Origin: Flavobacterium algicola
GTDB taxonomy: Bacteria; Bacteroidota; Bacteroidia; Flavobacteriales; Flavobacteriaceae
DNA length: 64,000 nucleotides
Assembly: GCF_022399565.1 (NCBI RefSeq)
Contig: NZ_JAJTUT010000001.1
Coordinates: 682,001 to 746,000, forward strand
Reading direction: 5' to 3'
The notes under the pieces are model-generated. The model saw only the letters and a list, made by a program, of their open reading frames with translations. It made no database searches and was not told the origin of the DNA. Below are positions 27,322 to 35,964 of this stretch, piece by piece (position 1 is the stretch's first letter; the number at the start of each line of letters is the position of its first letter). The position numbers and the translations under genes were made by a program.

Positions 27322-28455
27322 TTATTTATTCAAATATTCTAAGACACTATCTGTTATAAATGTAATTTGATCATCATCCAATTCAGTGTGCATTGGCAGA
27401 GACAGCACTTCTTTTACCAACTGATTGGTAACTGGAAAGTCCTCTTCTTTATAGCGAACATCCAAATATGCTTTTTGTAAATGCAAAGGAATCGGATAGT
27501 AGATAGCACAAGGAATACCTTTATCCAACAAATGTTGCATCAGTCCGTTTCTATCGGCATCGATAATTCGTAACGTATATTGATGGAAAACGTGACAATC
27601 ACAGTTATCGCAAATTATAGGAGCAATGATGTTTTTATGTGCTTGTAATGCAGCCGAATACTTCATGGCCGCAGTTTGTCTCGCTTTATTATAAGAATCT
27701 AGCAATGGTAATTTAGCATTTAAAACACCCGCTTGAATACTGTCTAAACGCGAATTTACTCCAACTACATCATGATGGTAACGCTCGTACATTCCGTGAT
27801 TTACGATCCCGCGTATCGTGTGAGCCAAAGCGTCATCGTTGGTAAAAATGGCACCACCATCACCATAACAACCTAAATTTTTAGACGGGAAAAACGATGT
27901 CGCACCCACATGACCTATCGTTCCTGCTTTTTTCTTAGTCCCGTCAGAAAATTTGCAATTGGCGCCAATAGCTTGAGCATTATCTTCGATTACAAATAAG
28001 TTATGTTCATTGGCCAAAGCCATTATAGCTTCCATATTAGCTGCACGTCCAAATAAATGTACAGGAACAATTGCTTTTGTTTTTGGTGTAATTGCAGCTT
28101 TGATTCTATCTATCGAAATATTCATATTGTGCAAATCTACATCTACCAGTACTGGCGTTAATTGCAACAATGCAATCACCTCAACAGTAGCAGCAAAAGT
28201 AAAATCTGCAGTTATCACCTCATCACCTGGCTGTAGACCTAAGCCCATCATTGCGATTTGCAAGGCATCTGTACCATTGGCACAAGGAATTACATGTTTT
28301 ACATCCAAATAAATTTCTAATCCTTTTTGAAATTCATGTACTTGTGGACCGTTGATATAGGTGTTGGTATTTAAAACCTCTTGAATAGAAGCATTAACTG
28401 TATCGGCTATTTTATCATATTGACTTTTTAAGTCAACCATTTGAATTTTCTTCAT
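27322..28455 (-). CDS. DegT/DnrJ/EryC1/StrS family aminotransferase
   Basis: A 377-residue PLP enzyme that aminates nucleotide-bound keto-sugars, probably for surface polysaccharide. The start is ATG 28455 (MKKIQMVDLKSQYDKI), the usual N-terminus; a TTG two codons upstream is less likely. The Schiff-base Lys192 is in SFFPSKNLGCYGDGGA, with ANGTDALQIA at 60-69 for phosphate binding and EDNAQAIGA at 157-165 for the ring stack. It resembles WbpE/WlbC-like sugar-3-aminotransferases. It is divergent from waaA with 151 bases between. No other sugar-nucleotide gene is nearby. Confidence 0.93.
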   Translation of the reverse strand: MKKIQMVDLKSQYDKIADTVNASIQEVLNTNTYINGPQVHEFQKGLEIYLDVKHVIPCANGTDALQIAMMGLGLQPGDEVITADFTFAATVEVIALLQLTPVLVDVDLHNMNISIDRIKAAITPKTKAIVPVHLFGRAANMEAIMALANEHNLFVIEDNAQAIGANCKFSDGTKKKAGTIGHVGATSFFPSKNLGCYGDGGAIFTNDDALAHTIRGIVNHGMYERYHHDVVGVNSRLDSIQAGVLNAKLPLLDSYNKARQTAAMKYSAALQAHKNIIAPIICDNCDCHVFHQYTLRIIDADRNGLMQHLLDKGIPCAIYYPIPLHLQKAYLDVRYKEEDFPVTNQLVKEVLSLPMHTELDDDQITFITDSVLEYLNK

Positions 28456-28606
28456 TTTCAACTTAATTTATAGTTAGAAAGCCTGAGATTGCTTTACTAC
28501 TAATGCATCTTAACTTCCCTAAAAGGAAAACAAAAATAGGTATTATTGATTTCAAACCAATGAATTTAAGCCAAAGAAAACGTATTTTAGCCCAAAAAAT
28601 TATCGA

Positions 28607-29833
28607 ATGCATTTTCTCTACAATCTTATTATCGTTGTCGCTTCTTCTTTATTGAAAATTATTGCGTTATTCAGCCCTAAAATAAAATTATTTGTATCAG
28701 GTAGAAAATCTGTCTTTGACCTACTTGCAGCAAATTTAAAACCGAACGATAGAACAATTTGGGTTCATGCCGCGTCACTAGGAGAATATGAACAAGGACT
28801 ACCGATAATCGAAAAATTAAAAGAGAAATATCCTGAACACAAAATCATCATCACCTTCTTCTCTCCTTCTGGTTATGAGGTACGAAAAAATAATACTGTC
28901 GCAAATATTACTTTGTACCTGCCACTAGACACGCGAGCAAATGCTAAGAAGTTTATAAAACTAGTTAATCCAGAAATGGTGTTTTTTATAAAATATGAAT
29001 TTTGGATTAATTATCTAGCCGAATTAAAAAAACAACAAATTCCAACTTATTTAATATCTGGAATTTTTAGAGAAAAGCAATTGTTTTTTAAATGGTATGG
29101 AGCTTTTTACAGAAAAGCGCTTGAGAGTTTCACCCGCTTTTTTGTACAAAACGATACATCAAAACAGTTGATAAATCAATTGGGATTTAAAAACGTGACT
29201 GTCTCTGGAGATACTCGCTTTGATCGTGTAGCTTCAATTTTGGAGAAAGACAACAACTTAGCATTTATTTCAAATTTTAAAAATAACGTTCCAACAATTG
29301 TCATAGGGAGCTCTTGGCCAAAAGATGAAGAGTTATTGATCAAGTACATCAATAATACAAATCAAAATGTCAAGTTTATTATAGCGCCACACAATATAAA
29401 AGCAGATCAAATTCAGCAATTACAATCAAACATTACAAAAAAAGTAGTTCGCTACTCAGAAATGAAAGATAAAAATCTAGAAGAATACGAGGTTTTTATT
29501 ATTGATACAATTGGAATTCTAACAAAAATTTATAGTTATGCAGACATTGCATACGTTGGCGGGGGTTTTGGAAATCCAGGAGTTCATAATATATTAGAAC
29601 CAGCTACTTTTGGAGTTCCAATAGTTATTGGTAGTAATTACTCTCATTTTGCCGAAGCAACTTCACTTGTCGGCTTAAAAGGTTGTTTTTCTATTTCGAA
29701 TCAAGAACAGCTTCAATCTATTCTAGACAAGCTCATAACAAACATAGCTTTCAGAAAAGAAAGGGGAGAAATTTGCAGCCAATTCATCTCAAATAATAAG
29801 GGTGCAACCAACTCCATTATGAATAAGCTCTAA
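28607..29833 (+). CDS. waaA: 3-deoxy-D-manno-octulosonic acid (Kdo) transferase
   Basis: Transfers Kdo from CMP-Kdo to lipid A precursor at the inner membrane. The 408-residue protein starts with a membrane anchor (about 3-22), followed by the GT-N domain with HAASLGEYEQG; Glu60 there corresponds to the catalytic base of the family. The second Rossmann half contains GSSWPKDEE, the IAPHNI segment and the YADIAYVGGGFGNPGVHNILEP donor-site motif. The set is complete, so the enzyme is probably active. It points to lipopolysaccharide or lipooligosaccharide with a Kdo core. Confidence 0.94.
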   Translation: MHFLYNLIIVVASSLLKIIALFSPKIKLFVSGRKSVFDLLAANLKPNDRTIWVHAASLGEYEQGLPIIEKLKEKYPEHKIIITFFSPSGYEVRKNNTVANITLYLPLDTRANAKKFIKLVNPEMVFFIKYEFWINYLAELKKQQIPTYLISGIFREKQLFFKWYGAFYRKALESFTRFFVQNDTSKQLINQLGFKNVTVSGDTRFDRVASILEKDNNLAFISNFKNNVPTIVIGSSWPKDEELLIKYINNTNQNVKFIIAPHNIKADQIQQLQSNITKKVVRYSEMKDKNLEEYEVFIIDTIGILTKIYSYADIAYVGGGFGNPGVHNILEPATFGVPIVIGSNYSHFAEATSLVGLKGCFSISNQEQLQSILDKLITNIAFRKERGEICSQFISNNKGATNSIMNKL

Positions 29834-30119
29834 TTGTCCTTAAAAATTGAATAGAAAGTGAATTATTTACTAATTTAAATTACCAATTAAAAGAGGATAA
29901 CAGTAGGTATAAATACTGCCATTAACATCGATATAATGACTGTTTTAACCATTGCAGATATCATTTTAAACGTTATAGTTAAGTTAGTTATCTGTAATAA
30001 AAAGGGCCTAAATATCAAATTCAATAATATTTTTAAAAAAATATTGAAAATATATATTACATATCAAAAATTTTATATCTTTGCCTCGAATTAATAATTA
30101 ACCTTTTATATTAAATAAG

Positions 30120-30320
30120 ATGAAAAAAGTATTTTTAAGTTTAGCTGTAGTTGCTGTATTAACTGTTGTATCTTGTAAAAAAGCTGATGCTTCTGCTGAA
30201 GAAGTTGTAGCTGTTGACACAACTGCTGTAACTGTTGACACTGTATCTGTTGATACTACTATGGTAGAAGCTGACACTACTGTTACAACTACAGAAGTTG
30301 AAACTCCTGCTGCTCACTAA
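30120..30320 (+). CDS. Small Val/Asp/Thr-rich lipoprotein
   Basis: A 66-residue protein with a lipoprotein signal: a Lys-Lys start, a hydrophobic run and a lipobox ending VVSC, with Cys19 as the lipidated residue. The mature part is of low complexity, built of repeated VDTT/VDTV/EADTT units with no aromatic residue, and is strongly acidic apart from Lys20 and Lys21. I know no function. TATCTTTG at 30076-30083 is a good -7 box 36 bases before the ATG. A strong terminator right after the stop indicates a single-gene transcript. Confidence 0.8.
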   Translation: MKKVFLSLAVVAVLTVVSCKKADASAEEVVAVDTTAVTVDTVSVDTTMVEADTTVTTTEVETPAAH

Positions 30321-30348
30321 TCTAAGAATTTATTCTAGAGAAAAAATC

Positions 30349-30376
30349 AAAGCCATACTAGTTATGGCTTTTTTTT
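30349..30376 (+). terminator. Terminator of the small lipoprotein gene
   Basis: AAGCCATA and TATGGCTT arms with a short loop, followed by eight T. Confidence 0.85.
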
Positions 30377-30423
30377 GTTCTTATTTTTCAGAAATTAGCT
30401 CTGAATCAAAAGACAAATAAAAA

Positions 30424-30464
30424 AAAGGAAACCAGAGTACATTTACTCTGGTTTCCTTTTTTTT
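30424..30464. terminator. Bidirectional terminator next to the YegP-like gene
   Basis: AAAGGAAACCAGAGTA and TACTCTGGTTTCCTTT form a 16-bp perfect stem with a four-base loop, with an A-run and a T-run at the ends. It mainly serves the minus-strand gene. Confidence 0.85.
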
Positions 30465-30482
30465 ATTTATAAGACAACTTAC

Positions 30483-30830
30483 TTAATCATCAAAAATAAC
30501 TTCACTTGCAGCAAAATCTAAAATTTCTGCGCGCGAGCCGTATTTCACTATTTCATCGATTCCTTTTTGCGCCATTAAGACCGTGCTGTATTTACGACTA
30601 ATAGCGACCAAGACATCATCTAGTACCACTTTGAAATAAAACTTCCCCTTAGCCGTCTTATACTTCAAAAAAGAACAGCTTTCAAACTTAGAGCGAAGCA
30701 ACTCTGCTTCAGATTCGCAATCCATTCGCAATTCATAAGCATTACTAGTAAAGATTGGCTTACCCTTTCTTGAAGTATATTCAAACTTATAATCCCCACT
30801 AAAACGCTTGCTAATCACAAAAGAACCCAT
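30483..30830 (-). CDS. YegP/DUF1508 family protein
   Basis: A 115-residue protein with two DUF1508-like repeats: FVISKRFSGDYKFEYTSRKGKPIFTS-like in the first part and a second with FYFKVVLDDVLVAISRKYSTVLMAQKGIDEIVKYG. The second keeps the alpha-beta pattern but lacks the classic NGQ motif. DUF1508 proteins are small, cytoplasmic and of unknown function. It is divergent from nothing close: the next features upstream on this strand are the tRNA genes. Confidence 0.8.
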   Translation of the reverse strand: MGSFVISKRFSGDYKFEYTSRKGKPIFTSNAYELRMDCESEAELLRSKFESCSFLKYKTAKGKFYFKVVLDDVLVAISRKYSTVLMAQKGIDEIVKYGSRAEILDFAASEVIFDD

Positions 30831-30910
30831 AACTGATTTTCATTTTAAAAAAAATAAAATTACAACCTTTACCAATGACGACCTCGAAAAATAGCCGATA
30901 GTTATAAACA

Positions 30911-30940
30911 AAAAAAAGCCTCTTCAAAAGAAGAGGCTTT
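30911..30940 (-). terminator. Terminator of the tRNA-Gly/tRNA-Leu transcript
   Basis: AAAGCCTCTTC and GAAGAGGCTTT arms with an AAAA loop. The A-run at the left becomes a U-run in the minus-strand transcript. Confidence 0.85.
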
Positions 30941-30942
30941 AG

Positions 30943-31028
30943 TACTCAGAGCGGGACTTGAACCCGCACGAACATTGCTGTTCACTGGATTTTAAGTCCA
31001 GCGTGTCTACCAATTTCACCATCCGAGC
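30943..31028 (-). tRNA. tRNA-Leu (anticodon UAA)
   Basis: An 86-base tRNA with a long variable arm, as in class II tRNAs. Acceptor arms GCTCGGA and TCTGAGT pair over seven positions with two G-T pairs; the discriminator is A. The anticodon loop reads CTTAAAA with UAA in the middle, and the T arm is GCGGG-TTCAAGT-CCCGC. CCA is not encoded. Confidence 0.95.
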
Positions 31029-31146
31029 GTATGGTTTTAATGGATGTGATTTTCGAAAAAATCACTTAATTAAGCTTTCCATTCAGCTTTATATTTTTCA
31101 AAGATACTACTTTTTTTTAATATCTTTTCGAGCTTTTAACGCTTAG

Positions 31147-31219
31147 AGCGAAAAACGGGGCTCGAACCCGCGACCTCGACCTTGGCAAGGTCGCGCTCTA
31201 CCAACTGAGCTATTTTCGC
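31147..31219 (-). tRNA. tRNA-Gly (anticodon GCC)
   Basis: A 73-base tRNA. Acceptor arms GCGAAAA and TTTTCGC pair perfectly; the discriminator is T. The anticodon stem CGACC/GGTCG encloses TTGCCAA, giving GCC. The T arm is GCGGG-TTCGAGC-CCCGT. It is upstream of tRNA-Leu on the same strand, 118 bases away, and the two probably share one transcript. Confidence 0.95.
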
Positions 31220-31268
31220 ATTTTCAATTCTTAAAAAGAACCGCGATACTTGTTCTGTATTGCGGATG

Positions 31269-31298
31269 CAAATTTAGGACTTTTATTGAGTTATACAA
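31269..31298 (-). promoter_or_regulatory. Promoter of the tRNA-Gly/tRNA-Leu unit
   Basis: On the minus strand TTG (31298-31296), a 19-base spacer and TAAATTTG (31276-31269). It lies 50 bases before the 5' end of tRNA-Gly. Confidence 0.7.
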
Positions 31299-31364
31299 GC
31301 GCTTTTTCAATATATTTTTAAATTATTTTATAACTAATTGATAACCTAAACTTTAAATATCAAA

Positions 31365-33971
31365 TTATTTTCGCGTCAACATTCTTTTCAACTCATTTAA
31401 CTTCATTAACGCTTCAACGGGCGTAACACTGTTAATATCCAAACTCAATATTTCATCCTTGATTTCTTCCAATAATGGGTCATCTAAATTAAAAAAGCTC
31501 ATTTGCATCTCTTCATTTTCAGATTTTATTCCGTTTAAAGCATCGCTCGAATGATCTTTTTCTAATTTCTTCAAAAGTTTTTGCGCTTTTTGAATCACAA
31601 TCTGTGGCATTCCCGCCATTTTTGCAACATGAATACCAAAGCTATGTGCACTTCCTCCTTTGACTAGTTTACGGATAAACAAAACCGAATCTTTTAATTC
31701 TTTTACAGAAACATTATAATTTTGAATGCGAGGCAATAGCTCATTCATTTCATTTAATTCATGATAATGCGTCGCGAATAGTGTTTTAGGCCTAGCAGGA
31801 TGTTCGTGTAGATATTCGGCAATAGCCCAAGCAATCGATATACCGTCGTAAGTGCTCGTACCACGACCTATCTCATCAAGTAGCACCAAACTTTTATCAG
31901 AGAGATTATTTAAGATTGAAGCCGTCTCATTCATTTCGACCATAAAAGTAGACTCACCCATAGAAATATTGTCACTCGCCCCTACTCTAGTGAATATTTT
32001 ATCTACAATTCCCATTCGAACACTATCTGCTGGGACGAAACTTCCCATTTGAGCCAATAATACAATCAATGCCGTTTGTCTCAATATAGCGGACTTACCA
32101 GACATGTTGGGACCTGTAATCATTATAAGTTGTTGCGTTTCCCTGTCTAAAAAGACATCATTAGCAATATAAGGTGTACCTACTGGCAATTGCTTTTCAA
32201 TAACAGGATGTCTACCATTTTTTATTTCAAGTTCAAACGTTTCATCCAATTCTGGACAGATGTATTTGTTCTCTATCGCCAATTGCGTAAAAGAACACAA
32301 ACAATCCAATTGAGCTACCAAATTAGCGTTCAGTTGTACAGGTTTTATGTATGTTGTTACCCACGCTACCAATTGCTCAAACAAATCGACTTCTATCTTC
32401 TGGATTTTTTCTTCAGCACCTAGAATTTTCGATTCATATTCTTTTAATTCTTCGGTTATATATCGTTCTGCATTTACAAGTGTTTGTTTTCTTATCCACT
32501 CTGAAGGAACTTTGTCTTTGTGTGTATTTCTAACTTCTATATAATACCCAAAAACGTTATTAAATGATATTTTTAAAGATGTTATACCAGTACGTTCCGA
32601 TTCACGTGCTTCAATTCCTGCCAAATATTCTTTTCCCGAAGTTGATATTGCACGCAATTCATCTAGTTCAGCATTTATCCCTTTGGCTATGGCATTTCCT
32701 TTTGTAATCGCCACGGGTGCTTCTTGATTTAATGTCGTTTTTATTTTTTCACGTAGTAGTTCACAACTATGAAAACTGTCTCCGATCACTTTTACAGCTT
32801 CCTGTGAACTCTCTAGCGCTAATACTTTCATTGGTATAATTGCATCCAGAGATTCTTTTAAATAAATCATTTCACGTGGTGAAACTTTACCCGCCGCAAT
32901 TTTTGAAATTAGGCGTTCTAAATCAGATATTTGCTTAATTTGATATTGCATTTTTTGCAATACTTCTTGATTCTCTCCCAAATAGGCTACCACTTGGTGA
33001 CGACTTCTGATTTTATTTGCATCTTTTAATGGCAAAGCCAACCAACGTTTCAACAAACGTCCTCCCATTGGCGAAAGTGTTCTATCAATCACATCTAGCA
33101 ACGTCACTGCATTTGGATTATAACTATGATACAATTCTAAATTGCGAATTGTAAAACGGTCCATCCATACGTAGGCATTCTCTGCGATTCTCTGAATAGA
33201 AGTTATATGCTGTACGCGATTGTGTTGCGTTTCCGACAAATAATATAGAATAGCTCCCGAGGCGATAATCCCTTCTTTCAAATCTTCGATACCAAAACCT
33301 TTTAATGACACTGTTTGAAAGTGTTTTGTCAGAGTTTCGAAAGCATAGTCTTCTTTGTAAATCCAATCTTCTAGGTAGAAACAATGAAAATCTGTTCCAA
33401 ATTCTTCTTTAAAATTGCTTTTATGATTTTTTTGAACTAAAATTTCTGAAGGATTAAAATTCTGTAGCAATTTATCGATATACTCGCCGTTTCCTTGAGC
33501 TGTTAAAAACTCACCTGTTGACACATCCAAAAATGATATACCAATACTCTTACTCGTAAAATAAACCGAAGCCAAGAAATTATTTGATTTCGAATTCAAA
33601 ACCTCATCATTCATTGAGACTCCTGGGGTAACCAATTCGGTCACACCACGCTTAACGATAGACTTAGTCATTTTGGGATCTTCTAGTTGGTCACAAATTG
33701 CCACACGCAATCCTGCTTTAACTAGTTTTGGTAAATAAGTATTAATCGAATGGTGAGGAAATCCTGCCAAAGCAGTTTCCGTTGCCGATCCAGCACCTCG
33801 TTTGGTCAAAGTAATACCTAATATTTTTGAAGCTCGTACTGCATCATCCCCGAAAGTTTCATAAAAATCACCAACTCTAAACAATAGACAAGCATCAGGA
33901 TATTTCCTTTTGATTTCGTTATACTGCTTCATCAACGGTGTTTCTTTTACTTCTTTTTCTTTTGCTGCCAA
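31365..33971 (-). CDS. mutS: DNA mismatch repair protein MutS
   Basis: Recognises mispaired bases and starts repair. The 868 residues have all MutS parts: the mismatch-reading Phe36-Tyr37-Glu38 (VGDFYETFGDDA), connector and lever domains, then the ATPase with Walker A GPNMSGKS near residue 620, STFMVEMNETASIL, the Walker B DEIGRGTSTYDG and ATHYHELNEM. The start codon is TTG at 33971: it gives MAAKEKEVKETPLMKQYNE, which fits Flavobacterium MutS N-termini as I recall them, while the first ATG would remove 13 residues. The C-terminus is complete. Confidence 0.96.
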   Translation of the reverse strand: MAAKEKEVKETPLMKQYNEIKRKYPDACLLFRVGDFYETFGDDAVRASKILGITLTKRGAGSATETALAGFPHHSINTYLPKLVKAGLRVAICDQLEDPKMTKSIVKRGVTELVTPGVSMNDEVLNSKSNNFLASVYFTSKSIGISFLDVSTGEFLTAQGNGEYIDKLLQNFNPSEILVQKNHKSNFKEEFGTDFHCFYLEDWIYKEDYAFETLTKHFQTVSLKGFGIEDLKEGIIASGAILYYLSETQHNRVQHITSIQRIAENAYVWMDRFTIRNLELYHSYNPNAVTLLDVIDRTLSPMGGRLLKRWLALPLKDANKIRSRHQVVAYLGENQEVLQKMQYQIKQISDLERLISKIAAGKVSPREMIYLKESLDAIIPMKVLALESSQEAVKVIGDSFHSCELLREKIKTTLNQEAPVAITKGNAIAKGINAELDELRAISTSGKEYLAGIEARESERTGITSLKISFNNVFGYYIEVRNTHKDKVPSEWIRKQTLVNAERYITEELKEYESKILGAEEKIQKIEVDLFEQLVAWVTTYIKPVQLNANLVAQLDCLCSFTQLAIENKYICPELDETFELEIKNGRHPVIEKQLPVGTPYIANDVFLDRETQQLIMITGPNMSGKSAILRQTALIVLLAQMGSFVPADSVRMGIVDKIFTRVGASDNISMGESTFMVEMNETASILNNLSDKSLVLLDEIGRGTSTYDGISIAWAIAEYLHEHPARPKTLFATHYHELNEMNELLPRIQNYNVSVKELKDSVLFIRKLVKGGSAHSFGIHVAKMAGMPQIVIQKAQKLLKKLEKDHSSDALNGIKSENEEMQMSFFNLDDPLLEEIKDEILSLDINSVTPVEALMKLNELKRMLTRK

Positions 33972-34133
33972 AATATTGTTTGATTTATGATTAATTGGAA
34001 AGAGAAGCGAATTTATAGTTTTTAAAGCAAAAATGTAAATACTTGAAAAATAATCTTCAGTTTTAAGTTAAAATTATGGTATTGGCATGATATTTTCTTT
34101 AGTTTTGTTTTATCAACTTAAAATTCACATAAA

Positions 34134-34565
34134 ATGAAAAAAATAGTTTTAATTGCACTTTTAGCAGTATTTGGAATTAGTAATTCTAACGCACAAACTA
34201 CTGCAAAAAAAGCCAAAGCAGTCGCTAAAACTGTAACCGCTAAAGTAAATGGTGCTGGTATGGTTTTTGAAAACGAAACTATCGATTACGGAACAATCGC
34301 TCATAATGCAGATGGAAATCGTCAATTTGTTTTTACAAATAACGGAACAAAACCATTGATCATTACTAATACACAAGGATCTTGTGGATGTACAGTACCT
34401 ACTACACCAAAAGAACCAATTTTACCAGGTGGTAAAGGATCAATTGGAGTAAAGTATGCTACAGATAGAGTAGGTCCTTTTACCAAAACAGTAACTGTTA
34501 CTTCAAATGCTGAAGGACAAGCTATAAAAACACTTACCATTAAAGGTACTGTATTAGCTGACTAA
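34134..34565 (+). CDS. DUF1573 domain protein, exported
   Basis: A 143-residue protein with a signal peptide at 1-21 (...LAVFGISNSNAQ). After an Ala/Lys-rich linker, the DUF1573 Ig-like domain begins at MVFENETIDYGTIAHNADG and contains the typical NTQGSCGCTVPTTPKEPI turn, with a close cysteine pair, then FTKTVTVTSNA and the closing strand. These domains are common on Bacteroidota surface or periplasmic proteins; their role is unknown. TAGTTTTG at 34100-34107 with TTG 15 bases upstream is a probable promoter. A strong terminator follows. Confidence 0.88.
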   Translation: MKKIVLIALLAVFGISNSNAQTTAKKAKAVAKTVTAKVNGAGMVFENETIDYGTIAHNADGNRQFVFTNNGTKPLIITNTQGSCGCTVPTTPKEPILPGGKGSIGVKYATDRVGPFTKTVTVTSNAEGQAIKTLTIKGTVLAD

Positions 34566-34594
34566 TTAAAAAGCGCTAATCCTAAAATACTTTC

Positions 34595-34627
34595 AAAAGA
34601 GCTTCCAAAATTTGGAAGCTCTTTTTA
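34595..34627 (+). terminator. Terminator of the DUF1573 gene
   Basis: AAAGAGCTTCCAAA and TTTGGAAGCTCTTT pair along almost their full length, with a T-run after. Confidence 0.85.
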
Positions 34628-34731
34628 TATAAAAACACTAGCATTTGCTATTATAATTGCAAGAAAGGCTCGAAATCACAAATTAGTAATTTAAATTTGC
34701 GCCATTATTACACATCAAATAGAAGATTCCA

Positions 34732-35268
34732 ATGAGAAAGCTTGAGAACAGTGAACTAGATCGAAAATCAATTGAAGATTTTAAAATGTCTGACAAGACA
34801 TCTTTAATTTTGGTATTAGACGACATCCGTAGTTTGCATAATATAGGATCTGTTTTTAGGACTGCTGATGCATTTTTAATCGAAAAAATATATTTATGCG
34901 GTATCACTGCTACTCCACCAAATAAAGAAATACATAAGACGGCCCTTGGAGCAACCGAAACTGTCAGCTGGGAACATCGTGAAAGTGTTCTAGATGTTAT
35001 TACAGAACTTAAACAAGAAAATGTACTCACACTTGCCATCGAACAAGTCGAAAGCGCTACCTTTTTGCAAGATTTTAAGGTAGAAGAAAATCAGAAATAT
35101 GCTTTGGTATTTGGCAATGAAGTATTTGGCGTATCTCAGGATGCTGTACAACTTTGTGACGGCTGTATCGAAATTCCGCAATTAGGAACAAAGCATTCCT
35201 TAAACATTTCTGTAAGTGCTGGAATTGTCGTTTGGGATTTGTTTCAAAAATTAAAATGGCCCAATTAA
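34732..35268 (+). CDS. SpoU/TrmH family RNA methyltransferase
   Basis: A 178-residue, single-domain SPOUT enzyme. Motif 1 is LVLDDIRSLHNIGSVFRTADAF (24-45), motif 2 LVFGNEVFGVSQDA (near 124-137) and motif 3 LGTKHSLNISVSAGIVVWDLF (near 151-171), which together form the trefoil knot. Such short forms methylate ribose 2'-O in tRNA or rRNA. The exact target, for instance tRNA position 18 versus an rRNA site, cannot be set from sequence. TAAATTTG at 34692-34699 may be its -7 box. Confidence 0.9.
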   Translation: MRKLENSELDRKSIEDFKMSDKTSLILVLDDIRSLHNIGSVFRTADAFLIEKIYLCGITATPPNKEIHKTALGATETVSWEHRESVLDVITELKQENVLTLAIEQVESATFLQDFKVEENQKYALVFGNEVFGVSQDAVQLCDGCIEIPQLGTKHSLNISVSAGIVVWDLFQKLKWPN

Positions 35269-35322
35269 AGCCAAACATCTAAATTTTCTGATAGTGAAAA
35301 TGGCTTCCTAAATTTGAGAGAA

Positions 35323-35832
35323 TTATTGAAAAGCAAGAGCTTGCACTACTATGCATTCACTTGAGTCGGAACAATTTTTTATTAAATCACCAATGCTTTG
35401 CATCAAAATCGGATGTATCCATTCTAAATTTAAGTCAGAAACTGGCAACAGAACAAATTTTCTATCCTGCATTAAGGGGTGTGGTATCTGGAGTTTATCT
35501 GTGTTAATAATTTCATCTCCATAAAATAATAAATCGACATCTATAATACGGGACTGATATCCTTCTTGAATTTTTCGAATACGCCCCATATCTTCTTCAA
35601 TGGATAACGCAATTGTCAATATTTCGTGCGGACTGTTTTTGGTTTCGACTTCCAGCGCACAATTAAAAAAAACGTCACTTTCAAATCCCCAAGAGGGAGT
35701 TTGATACACTCTAGAAACTTGGGTTACAATTCCTATTCTTTCCTTTATTAATTGAATACAATACAAGATGTTTTCTAATTTATTACCTTGATTTGTTCCC
35801 AGTGATAAAACAATCTTCTGTCCGTCCTCCAT
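35323..35832 (-). CDS. folK: 6-hydroxymethyl-dihydropterin pyrophosphokinase
   Basis: Catalyses a pyrophosphoryl transfer in folate synthesis. The protein of 169 residues contains the family landmarks: SLGTNQGNKLENI near the N-terminus, YQTPSWGF in the pterin-binding loop, MGRIRKIQEGYQSRIIDVDLLFYGD with the two metal-binding Asp residues, and IPHPLMQDRKFVLLPVSDL. It is convergent with the SpoU gene with 54 bases between and divergent from sppA. No other folate gene is adjacent. Confidence 0.94.
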   Translation of the reverse strand: MEDGQKIVLSLGTNQGNKLENILYCIQLIKERIGIVTQVSRVYQTPSWGFESDVFFNCALEVETKNSPHEILTIALSIEEDMGRIRKIQEGYQSRIIDVDLLFYGDEIINTDKLQIPHPLMQDRKFVLLPVSDLNLEWIHPILMQSIGDLIKNCSDSSECIVVQALAFQ

Positions 35833-35898
35833 TTTTGTACTCCTATTTTATTATTTAATACCAAATTAACTAAAACATTTTTAGAAATAGGAATATAT

Positions 35899-35931
35899 TT
35901 GTATAAACTAAAATGTACAATTATAACTTTG
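35899..35931 (+). promoter_or_regulatory. Promoter of sppA
   Basis: TTG at 35899-35901, a 22-base spacer and TAACTTTG at 35924-35931, 34 bases before the sppA ATG. Confidence 0.7.
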
Positions 35932-35964
35932 TTACATTAAGTTCCCTTTAAAAAAAAACACTAT

